Source: Sclerotiophoma versabilis
Taxonomy: Eukaryota; Ascomycota; Dothideomycetes; Pleosporales; Didymellaceae
Assembly (NCBI GenBank): GCA_012274445.1
Contig: JAAROD010000004.1
Location: forward strand, 2,542,001 to 2,606,000
Direction: 5' to 3'
Length of the DNA: 64,000 nt
Notes under the pieces: model-generated
The model's input: the letters and a program-made list of their open reading frames with translations, nothing else
What the model was told of the DNA's origin: nothing
Databases searched by the model: none
In this document: piece after piece, positions 58,279-64,000 of the stretch
How the letters are laid out: the number at the start of each line of letters is the position of its first letter
Numbering within the stretch: position 1 is the stretch's first letter
Program-made: the position numbers and the translations under genes

Positions 58279-60382
58279 ATGCCGCCCTCCGCCCACCGAG
58301 GCTCGCCCGGCCGTGGGCGATCAACAAGCCCGCGGCCCTTGATCCCGCCCGAGCACGACGACGCCGGCCTCGTAGACAGCCTGCCCGATGTATGTGCCCC
58401 CGCCGCCACACAGCATGCTGCGGTGCTAACGCTGCCAGACGCGCCAACTGCAAGCCTTTGGCCGCAAAGTCACGGCGACCGCCAGCAGCCTGATTGGCAC
58501 AGAGGGCGTCGCCCAGCACTACCAGAATGCCCTAGGAGAGCTGCACCGCGAGATCCGACGGCCCATGCTCCAGCGCTCCGTCTTCTCCTTCGCCAACACC
58601 ACCCCGCGCGAGATTGTGCGCTCGAGAATATCCGTCCCCGAGATCCAGCAGCGAGCGCTGTCGTACATCCCCGACGAGATCCTGCACAACATCCCCGAAG
58701 ACAACAATGAGTTCTCGCTGTTCCAGGGATTCCAGGCCTCGCTGCCAGACGAGCCAGCCAAGGGCGCGAAGCATGGCAAGCGCAATGCCAGGGGACAGAA
58801 GCTGATTGGGGACGAGCGTGAGGACGAGGACGCGAGCACGCCGCCGTCTATGCAGAAGCTGAAGAACCAGAAGCACAGCATGAGCCACAGGCTGGAGATG
58901 ATGGGCGTGCGGAAGCACATGTGCGTCGCTGAGATTCTCGAGATTGACAACAAGATCGCGAATCTGAACACGCTGCGCAAGATGACGCTGGATCGTCTGG
59001 CAGGCCTGGAGATTGAGGAGGCCGAGCTTGAGCAGGACTTGCTGGGGGTGGACAACAAGATCGAGGATCTGCAGGAAGAGCTGGACGATGCTGCAGCGCT
59101 TGCGCCCAAGTCGCCTGAGAGGCCGTCGACTGCCGAGGAAGATGCCGAAGCAGAAGACAGCTTCATGTCCGAGTCCATCTACAAGAAGCTCCCTAGCCCC
59201 AAGTCAAAGAAGCACGCCAAACGTCCGATACGACGCATATCCATGCCAATTCTCCACGAGCATCTCGAGCCAGGATCCAAGATCAAAGAGCTACCCGCAC
59301 ACAATGATACCATTACAGCTCTGGACTTCGACGCACCATGGGGAACACTCGTCACTGCAGCTTTAGATGACACCGTACGAGTATGGGATTTGAATGCTGG
59401 CCGCTGCATCGGCATGCTAGAGGGGCACCTCTCCTCTGTGCGCTGCCTGCAGGTTGAAGAGAACATCGTCGCAACAGGATCAATGGACGCCACCATTCGC
59501 CTCTGGGACCTTAGCAAAGCCGAATACGCACCGCTTGATAATCGAATAAATAAGCACGACGCTGAGGATGATGATGGCCTTGCTTTTGAGAACCCTGGAG
59601 ATGCGCCGCCGGCTCCTCTACCAACAATCATGCAAGACTGCCCTATGTTCTCCCTTGAATCTCACGTCGATGAAGTCACCGCTCTCCACTTCCGCGGCGA
59701 CACACTGGTTTCTGGATCAGCGGACAAGACATTGAGGCAATGGGATCTTGTCAAAGGACGTTGCGTGCAAACTCTCGACGTACTATGGGCCGCCGCCCAA
59801 GCATCTGCAACAGAAACAGCCAATAATGGACAATGGCGCGGAACCGGTCGAGCTATGGATGCATCTGCGGACTTTGTCGGCGCTATCCAAGTCTTTGATG
59901 CTGCGCTGGCATGCGGTACCGCGGATGGGATGGTCAGGTTATGGGATCTGCGAAGTGGGCAGGTGCACCGCAGTCTAGTCGGGCATACAGGGCCAGTCAC
60001 TGCGTTGCAGTTCGACGACATGCATCTGGTTACTGCGAGTGCGGATAGGAGTATTCGCGTAAGTCTCCTTTCACATAGTATATGCACAGTGCCTTGGCTA
60101 ATGACACAACAGATCTGGGATCTCCGTACAGGATCCATCTACGACGCCTATGCCTACGACAACCCGGTCACAAGCATGATGTTCGACAACCGCCGCATTG
60201 TCTCCGCTGCTGGCGAGGATGTGGTCAAGGTGTATGACAAGACTGATGGAAGACATTGGAATTGCGGACCTGGTGCTATTGAAGAGGAGGGCAGCAAGAG
60301 TATTATCGAGAGGGTGAGAATAAAGGATGGGTACCTCGTGGAGGGTAGAAAGGACGGCACTGTGGGTGTTTGGTCGTGTTAG
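58279..60382 (+). CDS. MDV1: mitochondrial division protein Mdv1/Caf4 (WD40)
   Basis: Adaptor linking Fis1 on the mitochondrial outer membrane to the dynamin Dnm1. Exons are 58279..58389, 58439..60058 and 60113..60382, giving 666 residues. The second intron (54 nt) is in frame and open, but splicing it restores SADRSIRIWDLRTG, a WD40 repeat core. The N-terminal half is helical for Fis1 binding, a coiled coil for dimerisation spans about 200-256, and the C-terminal half from about 305 holds seven WD40 repeats with repeated L-V-[TS]-A/G-S and I-W-D / L-W-D endings. A variable insertion rich in Asp and Pro lies between repeats 2 and 3. It is divergent from ARO7. Confidence 0.94.
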
Positions 60383-61091
60383 TGAGTGTGTAAGAAAGAT
60401 GTACATATTGTATACAAGGCTGGATCTTGAGGCATAGCAAGCGTTGTACTACTAGAATCAATTTGGTTTAGTTCACAATTTTGGCAGCCTCCAGGGTGCG
60501 TCTGCTCGAAATTTGTGGCACGTCTCTTCACATGCATCTAGATGATAGGGTCGATGCCCTGAATTGATGGAAAATGGACTACATGACAGTACCCCCCTTG
60601 TCATCTTGAGTTGAAACACAGCTCCATGATTTAAAGAAAGATTTCACTTGCATATAGACACTGTACAAAGCTATCCTCGTCACCGTCTATCATCGCCGAT
60701 CTGGAGGGCCACTTATACTGTGAAGACCTCGGCAGCCGCACATGAGCTCGCACGAAATAGCTGCCTGGAAGCTCGCGGAAGAGCTAAACAAGCATAAACA
60801 ACTGCCGACGCCGAAGCACGTAGCGTTGAGCTTTTCCTGGTAGGTTGTGACAGCATCGCTGTTTGGTTAGCTCCGATTCCGAGTTGACGTCACGTCTAAC
60901 ATCTCCAACACCAACAATTCTGCCACGAGCTTTCGCCTCGGGAAAGGACAAGTCTCACTCAACACTCGCTTTGATCATATCCCCCATGATATGCGTTGAA
61001 TCTTACATCTAGATCTCCTTAATTGATACCCCACGACATCCCTTCGACGCCTCTATCAGCTGCCCGGACAGCTGCACTTCCGGCCGCCGCG
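60383..61091. other. upstream region of the NADH dehydrogenase
   Basis: No gene seen. A perfect CRE palindrome at 60885-60892 is annotated separately. In-frame sequence just upstream of the chosen ATG at 61092 is open but lacks an ATG. Confidence 0.5.
60885..60892. promoter_or_regulatory. CRE palindrome TGACGTCA
   Basis: A perfect CRE/ATF site 200 bp before the NADH dehydrogenase start codon, a typical promoter distance. Binding by a bZIP factor is inference. Confidence 0.4.
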
Positions 61092-63222
61092 ATGCTTTCG
61101 CGACAAGCTGCGTCGCTTTCGCGTATCTCCAACATCTCCTCAAGAACCTCATCGCTATGCAGGAGACTACCGCCCACTACTCTCTCCCACAATCGTACCT
61201 TCTTCACAAGCAACGGCAACCCCGAGTCCAAGACACGACGCGCCCAACTGCTGGGTTCAGCTGCGCTTAAGAACTCGCGTTTGACCAAAGACAGAGCCTC
61301 TCTCGCCCGCTCCATCTCTACAAAGCCGCTTCCGTCGCCGAAATCTCGACTCGCACGTTATGCATGGCGAACAGCAGCATGGATAGGCATATTCGTGGCT
61401 GTTAGTGGCACCCTTGTTGTCGGCTTTTTCATCTACGATGCCACGACATACAAAGAGGAGCCAGATACGGTTGACATCCCTGTCTCAGAGCTGGCCCTGA
61501 ACCCCCGAAGAGGTGGACCCAAGAACCTGCCTATCGCCGACCACTTTGTCGATGATGATGATTCAGAGGAGAACAAGGCTGTCAAGCACAAGCCCAAGCT
61601 AGTCATTCTCGGTACAGGATGGGGAAGCGTCGCGCTGCTCAAGACCTTGAACCCTGATGAATACCATGTCACCGTCATCTCGCCCTCGAATACCTTCCTT
61701 TTCACGCCCATGCTGCCGTCCGCAACCGTTGGCACTCTCGAGCTAAGGTCCTTGGTCGAACCTGTCAGGCGCATCGTCAGGAGGGTACGCGGTCATTTCC
61801 TCAAGGCAAAGGCCGAGGACGTTCATTTCTCAGAGAAGCTGATTGAGTGTTCGTCCATCGGTGCTGACGGTCAGGAAAAGCACTTCTATGTTCCCTATGA
61901 CAAGCTGGTAGTTGGTGTTGGCTCTGTCACCAACCCGCACGGTGTGAAAGGTCTTGAGCATTGCCACTTCCTCAAAGACATCAGCGATGCTCGCCTCATC
62001 CGCAATGCTGTTGTCCGAAACTTGGAAACTGCATGTTTGCCTACAACAACCGACGAGGAGCGCAGGAGACTGTTGTCCTTTGTCGTTTGCGGAGGTGGAC
62101 CCACCGGCGTCGAGTTTGCAGCCGAACTATTCGATATGCTAAATGAGGACCTGTGCAAGCAATACCCGCGAATCCTACGTAACGAGATCTCTGTCCACGT
62201 CATCCAGTCTCGCAGCCACATTCTCAACACCTACGACGAGGCTCTGTCCCAGTACGCCGAGACTCGATTCGCGCACGATTCCGTCGACATTCAGACCAAT
62301 GCTCGCGTGAAGGAGGTTCAGCATGACAGGATTCTGTACTCTCAGAAGGGCGATGGAGATGATGCTAAGGTCGTTACCAAAGAGATTCCAATGGGCTTCT
62401 GCCTGTGGTCGACTGGTGTGTCGCAGACCGACTTCTGCAAGACTCTTGCGAAGAAGCTCGATGGCCAAAACAATAAACACGCCCTTGAGACTGACACCCA
62501 CCTGCGCTTGAGCGGAGCGCCTCTGGGTGACGTCTATGCCATTGGCGACTGCTCGACAGTCCAAAATAACGTCTCCGACCACGTTGTCAACTTCCTCCGC
62601 ACCACTGCTTGGGAGAAAGGTAAGGACCCTGAGAAGCTGCAAATCTCTTATGCCGATTGGCGCGGCGTCGCCAAACGCGTCAAGCAGCGCTTCCCGCAAG
62701 CTGCAAACCATCTGCGCCGTCTAGATAAGCTGTTCGAGCAATACGACAAGGACAAGTCGGGCACCCTCGACTTTGGCGAGCTTAGAGAGCTGCTGTTCCA
62801 GATTGACTCGAAGCTCACATCGCTCCCTGCCACGGCACAGCGTGCGCATCAGCAGGGTCAGTACCTCGGCCGCAAGTTCAACAAGATCGCCCAGGCGGCA
62901 CCTGGTATGGCGCTGAACAACATGGACTATGGCGACATCGACGAAGCTGTTTACAAAGCTTTCGAGTACAAGCACCTTGGTAGCCTCGCGTACATTGGCA
63001 ATGCGGCAATTTTCGACTGGAACGGCTACGGATTGAGCGGTGGACTGCTGGCGGTGTATCTGTGGAGGAGTGTATACTTTGCCCAGTCCGTCAGCCTCAG
63101 GACAAGAGTCCTCCTCGCGATGGACTGGACGAAGAGGGCACTTTTCGGACGTGGTCAGTCAAACCCTTCATTGAGAGTGTACGAGATAACGCTAACACGA
63201 TACAGATATGATGAACTTCTAG
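61092..63222 (+). CDS. NDE1: external alternative NADH:ubiquinone oxidoreductase with EF-hand
   Basis: Type II NAD(P)H dehydrogenase facing the intermembrane space, passing electrons to ubiquinone without pumping protons. Exons are 61092..63153 and 63206..63222, giving 692 residues. The tiny 17-bp last exon supplies the conserved ending GRDMMNF; reading through the 52-nt intron would replace it with an unrelated tail. An Arg/Ser-rich presequence is followed by one hydrophobic helix (about 90-112). FAD and NADH Rossmann motifs lie at G174-T-G-W-G and GGGPTG around 333. A canonical EF-hand loop runs from D552 (D-K-D-K-S-G-T-L-D) to E563, so Ca2+ control is likely, as for Neurospora NDE1. The ATG at 61092 is preferred because the frame further upstream has no ATG. 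Confidence 0.95.
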
Positions 63223-63408
63223 ACCTGAGCGACTTGCATAGACTTTTCCTATTCTCCTGTCACCATAGCGGCGGTACCCTCCTACTAGACGTAGCGTTAC
63301 TGTACAAATATCGACTCTGTTCAAACATCAACAGTCCAGACCATGTAGAGTGCGCCACCTATCCCCAGGCCAAACGATAGTATTGAACATCACTTGTTAG
63401 CAAAAAGA

Positions 63409-63429
63409 TAATCGCTGTGAAAGCGATTA
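63409..63429. repeat. 8-bp inverted repeat
   Basis: Arms TAATCGCT and AGCGATTA around a 5-nt loop (63417-63421), perfect match. It is the first of two adjacent hairpins. Confidence 0.65.
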
Positions 63430-63435
63430 GCACGC

Positions 63436-63467
63436 TGGTCACAGCGAAGATCTCGGCGCTGTGACCA
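63436..63467. repeat. 11-bp inverted repeat
   Basis: Arms TGGTCACAGCG (63436-63446) and CGCTGTGACCA (63457-63467) around a 10-nt loop, perfect match. It shares the CGCTGTGA core with the hairpin just to its left. Confidence 0.7.
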
Positions 63468-63476
63468 AGTCGGAGC

Positions 63477-63481
63477 AAAAA
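63477..63481 (-). terminator. Pol III T-run after tRNA-Tyr
   Basis: Five T residues on the minus strand, about 11 bp past the tRNA 3' end, serving as a standard RNA polymerase III stop. Confidence 0.65.
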
Positions 63482-63491
63482 GATGAGTTGT

Positions 63492-63579
63492 TCTCCGCTC
63501 CCAGAATCGAACTAGGGACCTTTCGATAACAATGAAGCTATTACAGTCGAACGTGATAAACCAACTACACCAAGCGGAG
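63492..63579 (-). tRNA. tRNA-Tyr(GTA) with 13-nt intron
   Basis: Folds as a complete cloverleaf on the minus strand, 75 nt mature. Acceptor stem CTCCGCT pairs with AGCGGAG, discriminator A. A 3-bp D-stem GTG/CAC is followed by the anticodon stem TTCGA/TCGAA (perfect) and T-stem CCTAG/CTGGG with the loop TTCGATT. The anticodon loop begins CTGTAA, so positions 34-36 are GTA. A 13-nt intron (63528-63540) follows position 37, exactly where nuclear tRNA-Tyr introns sit. The acceptor stem and GTA with this intron position agree with eukaryotic tRNA-Tyr. Confidence 0.93.
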
Positions 63580-64000
63580 GAATGCATTCCGAGGGATGCG
63601 CTTGTTTCTTTGATGGAAGGAGTTGCGCATCACGTTTAATATATTCCAGGTGATGGCAGCACGCAGATGGATCGCGCAGAACGGCTGATGTTGAGAGATA
63701 ATGTGGTGGGGCATGAATTTGACGGTTGTCAGCGGCACAGTCAAAGCTGACAGCCGCGTTTGCTAAGCGAGAACCGTTTTGCCAGCATCATTAGCTGCAT
63801 GCTCCGCTCGGTGTACTTGGTTTACCACGCTCAACTACAATGATCCATCGTTATCGAAAGGCCTTTAAGCGCATAACGGTGGCCACTTCTGTAAGGACTT
63901 GATGCTCTACACACGGCAAAGTAATTGTTGCACTACAGTTTTCATTCAATAGGAGTATTTAGAGCCCTTCGAATTCAAGCTCGATTATCACTCAGATGCC
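63580..64000. other. window edge, no gene seen
   Basis: No coding or RNA signal recognised. It should contain upstream sequence of the tRNA. Confidence 0.45.

Larger units (their letters stand above)
63223..63491. other. gap between NADH dehydrogenase and tRNA-Tyr
   Basis: Holds two adjacent perfect hairpins and the T-run terminator of the tRNA, annotated separately. Confidence 0.5.

Noticed and set aside
61019..61315. 98-residue frame opposite the NADH dehydrogenase start
   Set aside because: It overlaps the conserved gene antisense, in the mirrored frame of the presequence; no independent evidence.
1..64000. Secondary-metabolite cluster, CRISPR array, rRNA genes or telomeric repeat
   Set aside because: No PKS, NRPS, terpene or similar backbone gene, no direct-repeat array, no rRNA-like sequence and no TTAGGG array was seen.

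Overview
The window is nuclear DNA of a filamentous ascomycete (Pezizomycotina). Genes carry short introns of 45-86 nt with GT..AG borders and CTAAY-like branch sites. Both strands are used, intergenic gaps are short, and the orthologues are fungal (EXO84, TOM20, YPT6, NOP53, ESF1, ARO7, MDV1, a calcium-binding external NADH dehydrogenase). A secreted PL1 pectate lyase, a GH79 glucuronidase and an M28 aminopeptidase suggest a plant-associated or saprotrophic species. Dothideomycetes is my best guess, but it is inference only. All exon borders were set by hand from frame, splice signals and family conservation. Every multi-exon model given sums to a multiple of three.

Layout. 0.6-12 kb: an alpha/beta hydrolase, a MEP/Amt ammonium transporter with three GATAAG sites upstream, an F-box-like protein, an NAD(P)-binding SDR-like protein and an MFS permease. 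11.6-19.4 kb: a dense housekeeping block with EXO84 and TOM20 head to head around a very GC-rich promoter, YPT6 and NOP53 head to head, and a two-repeat Myb/SANT-like protein. 20-23.3 kb: a mitochondrial quinone oxidoreductase and a hypothetical protein. 24-40 kb: a looser segment holding the secreted pectate lyase, M28 peptidase and GH79 enzyme, a GT1/GT28-type glycosyltransferase with an unusual C-terminal module, and a 1014-residue vWA protein of unknown role. 40-47 kb: a gene-poor stretch. 47-64 kb: a TDT-family transporter, ESF1, a 711-residue hypothetical protein, an aldo-keto reductase, ARO7 and MDV1 head to head, external NADH dehydrogenase, and a tRNA-Tyr(GTA) with a 13-nt intron.

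Shared themes are mitochondrial function (TOM20 import, MDV1 fission, NDE respiration), secretion (EXO84, YPT6) and ribosome assembly (NOP53, ESF1). I see no operon-like or biosynthetic cluster, no CRISPR array, and no intact transposon. The least expected items are the VPS13/ATG2-like segment at the C-terminus of the glycosyltransferase, the vWA protein with cysteine clusters, exon-matched tandem repeats in the Myb-like gene, mirrored G-quadruplex tracts at the EXO84/TOM20 promoter, and a broken small cysteine-rich secreted-protein candidate.
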